From positions 1-49,611 of the forward strand of contig CAZCAC010000062.1 of NCBI GenBank assembly GCA_964496575.1: a DNA stretch of 49,611 nt, given 5' to 3'. A program made the translations under genes and the position numbers. Below, one piece after another: positions 17,001 to 22,795 of the stretch. Each line of letters starts with the position of its first letter. Position 1 is the stretch's first letter. Origin of the DNA: CAZCAC01 sp964496575 (GTDB lineage: Bacteria; Planctomycetota; UBA1135; GCA-002686595). The notes beneath the pieces were generated by a model. The model was not told the origin of the DNA, did no database searches, and worked only from the letters and a program-made list of their open reading frames with translations.

Positions 17001-18772
17001 GGAGAGCTCGTCGCCGACTCCCTGGCCTTCAGAATCGCCTCGAGCTGTTCCCTGCGCACCTCCATCTCCAGTTCGTCATCGTGACAGTCGGCGCACAAGG
17101 GGATGATCTCCTCCGGCGAGTAGCTCTCCTGCTCCTCGTGACAATCGATGCACTCGAGTTCTCCGTGGTGAGGGTGGGGTTCCCCGGTGAGCCGTGGGAA
17201 GGACTCCAGGCGTCCGGCCATGAAACCCGCGATCTCCCGGTGGCACGAGGCGCAGTCCGGCGCCGGCGTGGGCCCTCCATCGTGACAGGCGTTGCAGTCC
17301 AGGGTCGCGTGTGCATTCGAGAGCTCGAAGGGGTGCCGGTAGTCGGAGTGCTCGAGGATGCGCACACCGTTCAGGTCCTTGTGTTCCATGAACTCGTGGC
17401 ACTGGCTGCACTCGCGGCTGATGACCAGGCCGTCGCCGGAGACGTGCTCATCGTCGTGGCACCTGAAGCAGCCGGGTGAGTACTTGTGGCCGATGTGATC
17501 GGGGTGTGTTCTCCAGTCGGTCTTCATCTCCGGGAACATGTTCTTCTCGTAGGCGCCCAGAACCGACGCGATGCACCGCTCCAGCTCCTCCTCCCTGGAC
17601 GCCGCGACTTCGGGGTAATTGTCCCGGTAGAAGCCCCGCAAGCCATCCGTGATGCTCGCCCTGGCCGAGTGGCCATCCTCGTAGGTCACCGACATGAGTC
17701 TCGCCGCCTCCCGCTTGACGAAGGGCAGGGAAGGATCGAGGAACCCGAGGGAAAGGAGCGTATTGGTCAGCTCGTCCGGGGACCGGTAGTTGTGCGACGG
17801 CCGGTTGTGGCAATCCAGGCAGTCCATCACGCGGCGCTCACCCTCCGGAGGCGGTGCGTCGGCGGCCAGGCCGTCCGACCGGAAGACGCGAGTGCCATCA
17901 GCGGTGGTCACCCGGACCCAGGGTATCTCCAGCCGCTGTCGGTCCGTGGCCACGTACTCGACTTCGTGGGCGGCGATCGAGTGCCAGTGGATCCCCCGTA
18001 CTTGAATCAGCTCGGGGTCTCCGCCGCCGGTCTTGAGAATCATGCTGAGCGGCCGCTGGCTGTTTTCCTCGTCGGCGGCGTAGTGGGGGAGGTCTATGAC
18101 CTTCGAGCCAAAGGCCTTCTCCGGCCAGTGGCATCGCTCACAGGTCTCCCGGGCGGGTCGAAGGTCCTTGATCGGCGTCTCGATGGGACGCTGATAGGAG
18201 TCGAAGAGGGTGGCGAAGACCTGTCGGGTCCCGGAGAGCTTGGAGTGCACGAACCACGACGCTCCCTCCCCGATGTGACAGCTCGAGCAGGAGACCCTGG
18301 CGTGGGGCGAACCCTGGTAGGCGGTGAAGACCGCGTGCATCGGCGCGTGACAGGCCTGCCCGCAGAACTCGACGGAATCGGTGTAGTTGTACCCGGTGTA
18401 GGTGGTCAGCCCGAGGAACGGCACGAAGAGGATCAGCGCCGTGGCAACGCTCAGCACCATGCTCCTCCGGTGCGGGCCCGGTCCAGGCTCGTGTCTGCGG
18501 AGCTTGCCCCTCCTGACTCGACGTCGCTCTCGAAGGGCGCCGATCAACGCGAGCACCAGGCCCAGGACGACGAAGGGCGGAATGACGATGTGGAACCAGA
18601 TGTTCAGGTAGGGGTTGTGAATCCCCTCACCCACCTCCATCGTGTAGAGGGTGGCGTGAAAAACCCCCGCGCAGGCCGCGAAGACGAGCCCGACGACACT
18701 CAGGGGGTTCTTGAAGTGGTCGTACCAGCGACGACCACTGAGGTCCGTGTCCTTCCGCATTGGTGAGCTCAT
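14078..18772 (-). CDS. Giant membrane cytochrome: NapC/NirT-type + 19-haem domain + cytochrome b561-like fusion (29 c-haem motifs)
   Basis: A single 1,564-residue frame. Residues 1-125 contain three hydrophobic segments, followed by NapC/NirT-type features: FCGQACHAPM (a Cx3CH site) and GSPHARVSCSSCHIGEGA. The N-terminal unit (to about residue 620) has nine CxxCH plus the Cx3CH. At residue 636 (16867) a Met begins what looks like a second signal peptide (RAPLAVACLLLLGVLSTADA), followed by 19 more CxxCH to about residue 1225. Residues about 1245-1564 form a cytochrome b561/FdnI-type four-helix unit with candidate b-haem His residues (RWLHLI, GQIHRA, FTAHVV, TIIHSD, FTIHFF). In Geobacter, ImcH is a NapC/NirT-type cytochrome and CbcL joins c-haems to a b-type quinone module. 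Here both designs occur in one chain. It should pass electrons between menaquinol and periplasmic carriers. The gene lies 42 bp after the tetrahaem gene in one operon. An internal start at 16867 could also yield a shorter protein. Confidence 0.88.
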   Translation of the reverse strand: MSSPMRKDTDLSGRRWYDHFKNPLSVVGLVFAACAGVFHATLYTMEVGEGIHNPYLNIWFHIVIPPFVVLGLVLALIGALRERRRVRRGKLRRHEPGPGPHRRSMVLSVATALILFVPFLGLTTYTGYNYTDSVEFCGQACHAPMHAVFTAYQGSPHARVSCSSCHIGEGASWFVHSKLSGTRQVFATLFDSYQRPIETPIKDLRPARETCERCHWPEKAFGSKVIDLPHYAADEENSQRPLSMILKTGGGDPELIQVRGIHWHSIAAHEVEYVATDRQRLEIPWVRVTTADGTRVFRSDGLAADAPPPEGERRVMDCLDCHNRPSHNYRSPDELTNTLLSLGFLDPSLPFVKREAARLMSVTYEDGHSARASITDGLRGFYRDNYPEVAASREEELERCIASVLGAYEKNMFPEMKTDWRTHPDHIGHKYSPGCFRCHDDEHVSGDGLVISRECSQCHEFMEHKDLNGVRILEHSDYRHPFELSNAHATLDCNACHDGGPTPAPDCASCHREIAGFMAGRLESFPRLTGEPHPHHGELECIDCHEEQESYSPEEIIPLCADCHDDELEMEVRREQLEAILKARESATSSPALEALDRVRPVHNIELALEILGAENPPAATDSDPLDGDTPPERPMAGRRSRAPLAVACLLLLGVLSTADALGQDTSVCLECHGETDIVPETGDLTRSLHVDHAMLQASAHVDFECIDCHMDLEEQTFPHEVAVEPVSCAECHDEEGEIYGESFHGRQLEAGDPLAPTCASCHGKHDILHSRFPESRTAFSNIPRVCGSCHQEGAPVQQAREIPQDHVLRNYSQSIHGEGLFQKGLSVTAVCTSCHTAHSVLRHDETESTIHRDNITGVCMRCHILIEDVHRQVIRGELWETEPHKIPVCVDCHAPHEIRNVFYEEGMADGDCLECHGDSGLRTASGGEERSLFVDRERAYHSKHGGIACAQCHLGATPSSEFRSCSTITERVDCSVCHAAAVEEHSRSIHGSLAALRDPDAPTCNDCHEHHATLGQDQPESPTFPTNVPGLCARCHTEGAKAASREASSEDEIVSHYTMSVHGTGLIESGLLVTAVCTDCHTAHLALPADDPESSVHARQVAQTCAQCHHGIYEQFASSVHFASTPEDEADLPSCSDCHSPHSIARTDQSDFKLDIIDRCGRCHEEVTETYFETYHGKVSRLGAEASAKCYHCHGAHDVLPVSDPRSHLSRENIVGTCKQCHEGAHRQFAGYLTHATHHNREKYPFLFYAFWGMTLLLVGTLAVAGSHTALWIWRGYRQRERRAPHGRLEGSQHVRRLTAYQRWLHLIMLISFFGLAITGMMLKFSYMGWARFLSDLMGGFEPAGQIHRACAVLTFGYFTAHVVELAKLVRRKGWRGLFDPETTMMPTRRDWRELKSTWRWFLGKGEFPSYGRWTYWEKFDYFAVFWGVAIIGSTGLLLWFPEAFTLVLPGQVINVATIIHSDEALLAVGFIFTIHFFNTHFRPGKFPMDPVMFTGSVPLEEFKEERRKRYDELVASGELESRLVHPKSADYVRAVRFFGLSALALGLLLIALILYAMLFGYR

Positions 18773-18814
18773 ACCCCTTGCGCGAGGACTCCGTCCGGGA
18801 CCTCCACTTGTCCT

Positions 18815-19429
18815 CTACTTGCCCTTCTTCTTGGGGACGGGGTGGCTGACCATCTTGTAACGAGCCTCGAAGTCGAAACCGACCTTCTTCCCGTCCTTCG
18901 TGGTGTCCCTCTCGGGGTCCCAGGTCGGGCTCTTCTCGTTGTGGCACGCCCGGCAGAGCTTCTCGTCGGGGACGAGATACCCCTTGCCGTGGGCCTCCTT
19001 GTGGAGCTTACCGTCCGCGGGCTTGGCGAAGAACTCACCGGCACCGTGGCAAGCCTCGCAGGTCACGCCCTGCTCGAGGTCGAACTTCTCGCCGAAGTGC
19101 TTCTTGGAGAGTCCGTAGCCGGTGGTGTGGCACTTCAGGCACTCGGGTGCCTCGAAGGGCTTCTTCTCGAGGCCGAGCCTGGTCGCCACGGCGGCGGCCT
19201 CCTCCGTCTTCAGCAGCTCGAAAGCCTTGGCGTGCTTCATCCCTGCCCAGACCTTGTACTGCTTGCCGATGGAGGACTTCTGATGGCACTTCTTGCACCC
19301 CTTGACCCCGACCAGCCGGGGGGGCGGAGGCTTCTTCCCGTCATCCTGGTTCGGGGTGGCGCTCACGAGGAGGGTCAGGGATGCCACGAGGGCCGCTCCC
19401 AGGCCCAGGAGACTGATCGTTCGGTTCAT
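18815..19429 (-). CDS. Tetrahaem cytochrome c554-like protein
   Basis: A 204-residue exported cytochrome. The signal peptide (MNRTISLLGLGAALVASLTLLVSA) is cleaved before a Pro/Lys-rich linker. Four CxxCH motifs follow (CKKCH, CLKCH, CEACH, CRACH). Characteristic cytochrome c554-family segments are WAGMKHAKAFELL, ECLKCHTTGYG, GVTCEACHGAGE and PDEKLCRACHNEKSPTW. The protein ends in a Lys-rich tail (PVPKKKGK) that could dock to acidic partners. It is the first gene of an operon with the giant b/c cytochrome, so it is a good candidate for the soluble periplasmic shuttle that exchanges electrons with it. A sigma-54 promoter match lies about 80 bp upstream. Start ATG at 19429 with a weak AAGG site. 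Confidence 0.88.
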   Translation of the reverse strand: MNRTISLLGLGAALVASLTLLVSATPNQDDGKKPPPPRLVGVKGCKKCHQKSSIGKQYKVWAGMKHAKAFELLKTEEAAAVATRLGLEKKPFEAPECLKCHTTGYGLSKKHFGEKFDLEQGVTCEACHGAGEFFAKPADGKLHKEAHGKGYLVPDEKLCRACHNEKSPTWDPERDTTKDGKKVGFDFEARYKMVSHPVPKKKGK

Positions 19430-19507
19430 GGCCTTGTCTGCTTGCCTTTGCCAGATCGAGAGGAGGGGTCCGGAAGAGCCGGCCGCCTGTCTGGACTAAC
19501 GGTCCCC

Positions 19508-19523
19508 TACAGTTTTCGTGCCA
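19508..19523 (-). promoter_or_regulatory. Sigma-54-like promoter for c554/giant-cytochrome operon
   Basis: The minus strand reads TGGCACGAAAACTGTA. The -24 element is a perfect TGGCACG. The -12 element is CTGTA instead of TTGCA, so the conserved GC is reduced to GT, which would make it weaker. It lies about 80 bp before the ATG at 19429 and about 350 bp from operator site 2. Confidence 0.5.
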
Positions 19524-19555
19524 GCCGAGGGACTCCGCGGACCCGGTTCGTCTCC

Positions 19556-19685
19556 TGCTGGCGCGGACTGGCGCCCGCAACCCAGACCGACTGCGGACGG
19601 TACGGAGTACGATCAGCCAAAGCCTCGATGTTCTCCAGGCCTGTCTTCCGCGCGCAACGCGCGGAAAACGACCACGAGTAGAACA
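19556..19685 (+). repeat. Two-hairpin interspersed repeat, copy C (diverged)
   Basis: Same orientation as copy A. It keeps ACTGGCGCCCGCAACCCA at the left and a perfect 9-bp stem TTCCGCGCG-CAA-CGCGCGGAA at 19646-19666, followed by CGACCACGAGTAG. The stem differs from copy A at paired positions (CTG/CAG becomes CCG/CGG), a compensatory change that supports a real folded structure. Confidence 0.65.
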
Positions 19686-19869
19686 GGAGAATGGCAGAGA
19701 CGGCACGGGGGTACGGGTCACTCCATCCGGACTCCGACCTCCGGTTCGGGCGATGCCCCTGCTACGGGTGCCGGGGTGCATCGTCGCCGTCGGTCCCCTT
19801 GCGGGCCCTTTCTGGCCGTCTTCGATCTCGACGAGGAGGGGGGACCTCGCGACTCTCGGTACCGGGCAG

Positions 19870-19896
19870 TATTCCCCATACCGCGGAGTATTCCCC
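19870..19896 (-). promoter_or_regulatory. Tandem operator-like motif, site 2
   Basis: Two perfect direct copies of TATTCCCC on the plus strand, at 19870-19877 and 19889-19896, separated by 11 bp. The spacing is identical to site 1. It sits 45 bp upstream of the regulator's sigma-54 promoter and about 350 bp upstream of the c554 operon promoter. Probable binding site for a dimer or tetramer of the NtrC-type regulator encoded next door (inference). Confidence 0.7.
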
Positions 19897-19940
19897 GCCC
19901 GCGCGCCCACGGTACTTCGGAGATCGCCCCGCGATCAGAG

Positions 19941-19956
19941 TGGCATGGATTCTGCG
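19941..19956 (+). promoter_or_regulatory. Sigma-54 (-24/-12) promoter for regulator gene
   Basis: TGGCATGGATTCTGCG keeps TGGCA.G, the exact spacing and TGC of the -12 element. Mismatches are at one -24 base and the edges of the -12 box. It lies 100 bp before the regulator start at 20056, implying autoregulation. Confidence 0.6.
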
Positions 19957-20055
19957 GCCTCCGCGGGTCCGGCTGGAGCCCGGGACGCCAGGGAGAAGCG
20001 CTCTTCGTTTCCAGATTCGCCGCAATTCGCCATACTCGCGAGGATGCGAGACCCG

Positions 20056-21447
20056 ATGGACACGAGAGTCCTGGTCGTCGACGATGAGAAGCTGATCCGC
20101 TGGAGCATCGCTCAGGCCCTGGAGAAGGCGGGACATCTCGTCGACCAGGCGGAAACCGCTGCGGAGGCGCTGGCCCTCGTGGAGAAGGAGGCTCCGGACC
20201 TCGTCCTGCTCGACTACCGGCTGCCCGATCGCTCGGGAGTCGAGATGATGGCTGATCTGCGTAAGATCTCGCCGAACGTGCCGGTGATCATGATCACCGC
20301 GCACGCCAGCGTCCCGGGAGCCGTGGAGGCGATCAAGCAGGGCATCTGCGACTACATCAGCAAGCCCTTCGAGATCAACGAGCTCCTCCAGGCGGTGGTG
20401 TGCGCACTGGAGGCCGGCCGACTTCGGGAAGAGGTCGCCTGGCAGCGGGGGCAGGCGTTGCGCGGCTGTGCGAGCGGGGACATCGTCGCCGAGAGCCCGG
20501 CGATGCGGGAAGTCGTGCACATCGTCAGCCGCATCGCCGCCACAGCCGCGGGCACGGTGCTCCTGCTCGGTGAGAGTGGTGTCGGCAAGGGGCTCGTCGC
20601 CCGTGCCCTGCACCACGAAGGCAGCTCCCGCTCGGAGGCCTTCATGAACATCTCATGCACCTCGCTCCCCGATCAGCTCCTCGAATCCGAGCTCTTCGGA
20701 CACGAGAAGGGCGCCTTCACCGATGCGAAGGCTCAGAAGAAAGGCCTGCTCGAGCTCGCGGATGGGGGAACCGTCTTCCTGGACGAGATCGGCGAGCTTC
20801 CGGCTGGACTTCAGGCCAAGCTGCTGACCTTCCTGGAGGATCGGACCTTCCGCCGCGTCGGCGGGGTCCGAGATATCCACGTCTCGGTGAGAGTCATCGC
20901 GGCGACCAACCGCAACCTGGAGAAAGAGGTCAAGGAGAAGCGCTTCCGTGAGGACCTTTTCTACCGGCTGAAAGTGATTCCCATCACGATTCCTCCTCTG
21001 CGTCAGCGCCGTGAAGACCTACCCGCTCTGATCTCGATGTTCATTCGGCACTTCAACACCGAGTTCGGCAAGTCGGTCCAGGGTGTCGATGAGCCGGCCT
21101 CCGCCGCCATGCGAGCCTACCCGTGGCCGGGTAACGTCCGTGAGCTCAGGAATACCATAGAGCGCGCGGTGCTGCTCGGGGAAGATGAGCTTCTCGCGCT
21201 CGGAGATCTGCCACCCGAGGTCTCCGAGGCGCGCGATACCGTGGTCCACGATACCGACGGGAGACTGGAGCTTCCTCTGCAGGGCCTCGATATCGAAGAG
21301 GTCGAGCGGGACCTCGTCTGCCAGGCGCTTCGGCGAGCGAAAGGCAATCGAGCTCGGGCAGCGCGCCTGTTGGGCATGAACCGCGACCAGATGCGCTACC
21401 GGATAAAGAAGTTCAACCTCACCGAGTTTCTGGAGTCGGAGTCCTGA
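20056..21447 (+). CDS. NtrC-family sigma-54-dependent response regulator
   Basis: A 463-residue response regulator. The receiver domain (residues 1-120) has the acidic pair D9-D10, the phospho-acceptor D53 (VLLDYRLPD), a Thr in MITAHAS and Lys in SKPFE. The AAA+ domain (about 140-375) has Walker A GESGVGKG, the sigma-54 contact loop GAFTDA (a variant of GAFTGA), Walker B FLDEIGE and the arginine-finger region FREDLFYRL. A Fis-type helix-turn-helix closes the protein (GNRARAARLLGMNRDQMRYR). It should oligomerise after phosphorylation, bind enhancer DNA and open sigma-54 promoters. Four promoter matches nearby are its likely targets. The start at 20056 is preferred, and an ATG 12 bp upstream is possible. 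The likely partner kinase is at 22796, with a Cache sensor gene inverted between them. Confidence 0.9.
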   Translation: MDTRVLVVDDEKLIRWSIAQALEKAGHLVDQAETAAEALALVEKEAPDLVLLDYRLPDRSGVEMMADLRKISPNVPVIMITAHASVPGAVEAIKQGICDYISKPFEINELLQAVVCALEAGRLREEVAWQRGQALRGCASGDIVAESPAMREVVHIVSRIAATAAGTVLLLGESGVGKGLVARALHHEGSSRSEAFMNISCTSLPDQLLESELFGHEKGAFTDAKAQKKGLLELADGGTVFLDEIGELPAGLQAKLLTFLEDRTFRRVGGVRDIHVSVRVIAATNRNLEKEVKEKRFREDLFYRLKVIPITIPPLRQRREDLPALISMFIRHFNTEFGKSVQGVDEPASAAMRAYPWPGNVRELRNTIERAVLLGEDELLALGDLPPEVSEARDTVVHDTDGRLELPLQGLDIEEVERDLVCQALRRAKGNRARAARLLGMNRDQMRYRIKKFNLTEFLESES

Positions 21448-21466
21448 CCTGGGGGGCTTCCGACCT

Positions 21467-22477
21467 TTAGCCCGCCTCTCGAAGCCGCCTGTCGATCCGG
21501 CCGAGGTAGAAGAAGAAGAACGCGACCAGCAGCCCCCCGGCAGCCACGCAGACGAGTGCGGCGGACAGGACCGACCGAATAGAGGCCGCCTGCTGGTCGG
21601 TGATGTCCATGATCACCACGAGGCGTCCCATCTCCTGACCCGCGACATCGGCGATCGGCAGGTAGGCCAATCGGCAAGGCCGGTCTCCGAGCTGCGAGCT
21701 GATGCTCACCCGGGGACCCTCGATCCCGGCCGTGGCCAGCAGAGCGAGGTCCTCCTCGGGCATGCCCTCGGGGAATCCATGCGAGACCACGAAGTCCGGG
21801 AGCAGATCCCAGTTGCCCTCCCGGCCGAAGGCGCGCATCCCCGCCTCCCAGCCCTTCCGGTCCAGGAACTCCTTGTTGATGAGCACCCTGAATTCCAGAT
21901 CGAGGGTCTCTCCGAACAGCTCGATGTGGTGGCTCAGATCATGTCCCAGCTCGATGAAGCCGATGCAGCGCCCCTCATGGAACTGGGGATGCACGACGCG
22001 CATCGTCATCGTCCCCAGGGGTCCCAGTTCGATCCCCTGCGTGGGCTTACCCGTTCGCTGGGCCTCCACCGTCGTGAATCGGTCGATGAGGTCGCCATAC
22101 TGGTCCGGCTTGTGGAGCCGCAGGATGTTCACCCGGTCGGCACCGGTGAAGTAGAAGTGGGTGATCGCGGCCTCGGTCTGTAGTCGCCGGAACAGGGGCG
22201 CCGCCGCATCCTGAAGCGCCTGTCGGTCCTTCGACTGCAGAGCCGGTCCGAAGGAGCCGCCCTGGTCAATGGCGACGAGGGCTGCGTTGACCAGCTGGAG
22301 GTCCTCCTCCAGCTGGGCGGCCATAAGGTCCTCGACATTCGCGAGCTGTCTCTCCACCTCACCACTGAGTCGGCCCTTCTCGAGAAGGTAGGCTCCCAGA
22401 ACGGCCCCACCAAACAGGAGGACCACGGCCAGCACCAGTGGGTACATGACCGAGGTTTTGATCGTCTTACCGCTCAC
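21467..22477 (-). CDS. Stand-alone periplasmic Cache-type sensor protein with no output domain
   Basis: A 336-residue membrane protein. One transmembrane helix near the N-terminus (about 11-31) and one at the C-terminus (about 303-326) flank a periplasmic region of about 270 residues. That region resembles the double-Cache sensor of chemoreceptors and kinases (THFYFTGADRVNILRLHKPDQYGDLIDR, then GIELGPLGTMTMRVVHP and a second lobe ending RLAYLPIADVAGQEMGRLVVIMDI). The chain stops 10 residues after the second helix (RIDRRLREAG), so it lacks HAMP, kinase or methyl-accepting parts. The DNA beyond the stop is only 19 bp from the convergent regulator gene and does not continue in another frame. It may act as a ligand-sensing co-receptor for the adjacent kinase (inference) or be a remnant of a former receptor. 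Confidence 0.8.
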   Translation of the reverse strand: MSGKTIKTSVMYPLVLAVVLLFGGAVLGAYLLEKGRLSGEVERQLANVEDLMAAQLEEDLQLVNAALVAIDQGGSFGPALQSKDRQALQDAAAPLFRRLQTEAAITHFYFTGADRVNILRLHKPDQYGDLIDRFTTVEAQRTGKPTQGIELGPLGTMTMRVVHPQFHEGRCIGFIELGHDLSHHIELFGETLDLEFRVLINKEFLDRKGWEAGMRAFGREGNWDLLPDFVVSHGFPEGMPEEDLALLATAGIEGPRVSISSQLGDRPCRLAYLPIADVAGQEMGRLVVIMDITDQQAASIRSVLSAALVCVAAGGLLVAFFFFYLGRIDRRLREAG

Positions 22478-22795
22478 CCTTGTTCTTCTCCCGGGAACAG
22501 ACCAGCCTCCAGCTCACCTCGAACCCAGCCGGCACGCAGTGGCAACCCGGCAGGAGGCCTGGGAGCCCGGCGAACCGATCGTACCTCCGGGTCTTGACTG
22601 AACACGGAGTGTACGCACCGCTCCCACCGAAAGACACCCCTGTCGAGGGTCGGGCGTCGGCGAGTGACCCATTGTGGCGAATGCGGTACATCAGTTAAGG
22701 TCCTCTGGTTGCACATCCGGGACGGCTCGCCCACTGATTCGTCCGTTCTCCGTTCTGTCCCGAACCCACCGACCCGCTCTCTCCACAGCTTGGCC
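22478..22795. promoter_or_regulatory. Divergent intergenic region between Cache sensor and haem-kinase genes
   Basis: 318 bp between divergent starts. A TTGACT at 22594-22599 could be a -35 box for the kinase gene, but no good -10 follows at 16-18 bp. GGCACGCAGTGGCAAC near 22531 has sigma-54-like bases, but its GG-to-GC spacing is one base short. No TATTCCCC tandem motif is seen. A rightward frame from 22664 reads in phase into the kinase but has no signal or domain character. Confidence 0.35.

Larger units (their letters stand above)
19430..20055. promoter_or_regulatory. Divergent control region between cytochrome operon and sigma-54 regulator gene
   Basis: 626 bp without a credible gene. 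In order it holds a leftward sigma-54 promoter (19508-19523), repeat copy C (19556-19685), the tandem operator (19870-19896) and a rightward sigma-54 promoter (19941-19956) for the regulator gene. Reading frames crossing it are fragmentary, overlap these sites and show no domain. The arrangement suggests one bound activator could serve both directions and autoregulate. Confidence 0.6.

Noticed and set aside
7630..19429. The cytochrome cluster as a nitrite-reduction, hydroxylamine-oxidation or tetrathionate-reduction locus
   Set aside because: None of the proteins shows the catalytic haem context of NrfA, HAO or Otr, and no dedicated reductase is adjacent. A conduit role fits the barrel pair better.
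20700..20740. GAFTDA in place of GAFTGA as a sign that the regulator is inactive on sigma-54
   Set aside because: The Thr and Phe needed for contact are kept, and variants at this Gly are known in active NtrC-family proteins, so it is treated as normal.
22525..22545. GGCACGCAGTGGCAAC as a fifth sigma-54 promoter before the haem kinase
   Set aside because: The distance between GG and GC is one base too short for a -24/-12 promoter.
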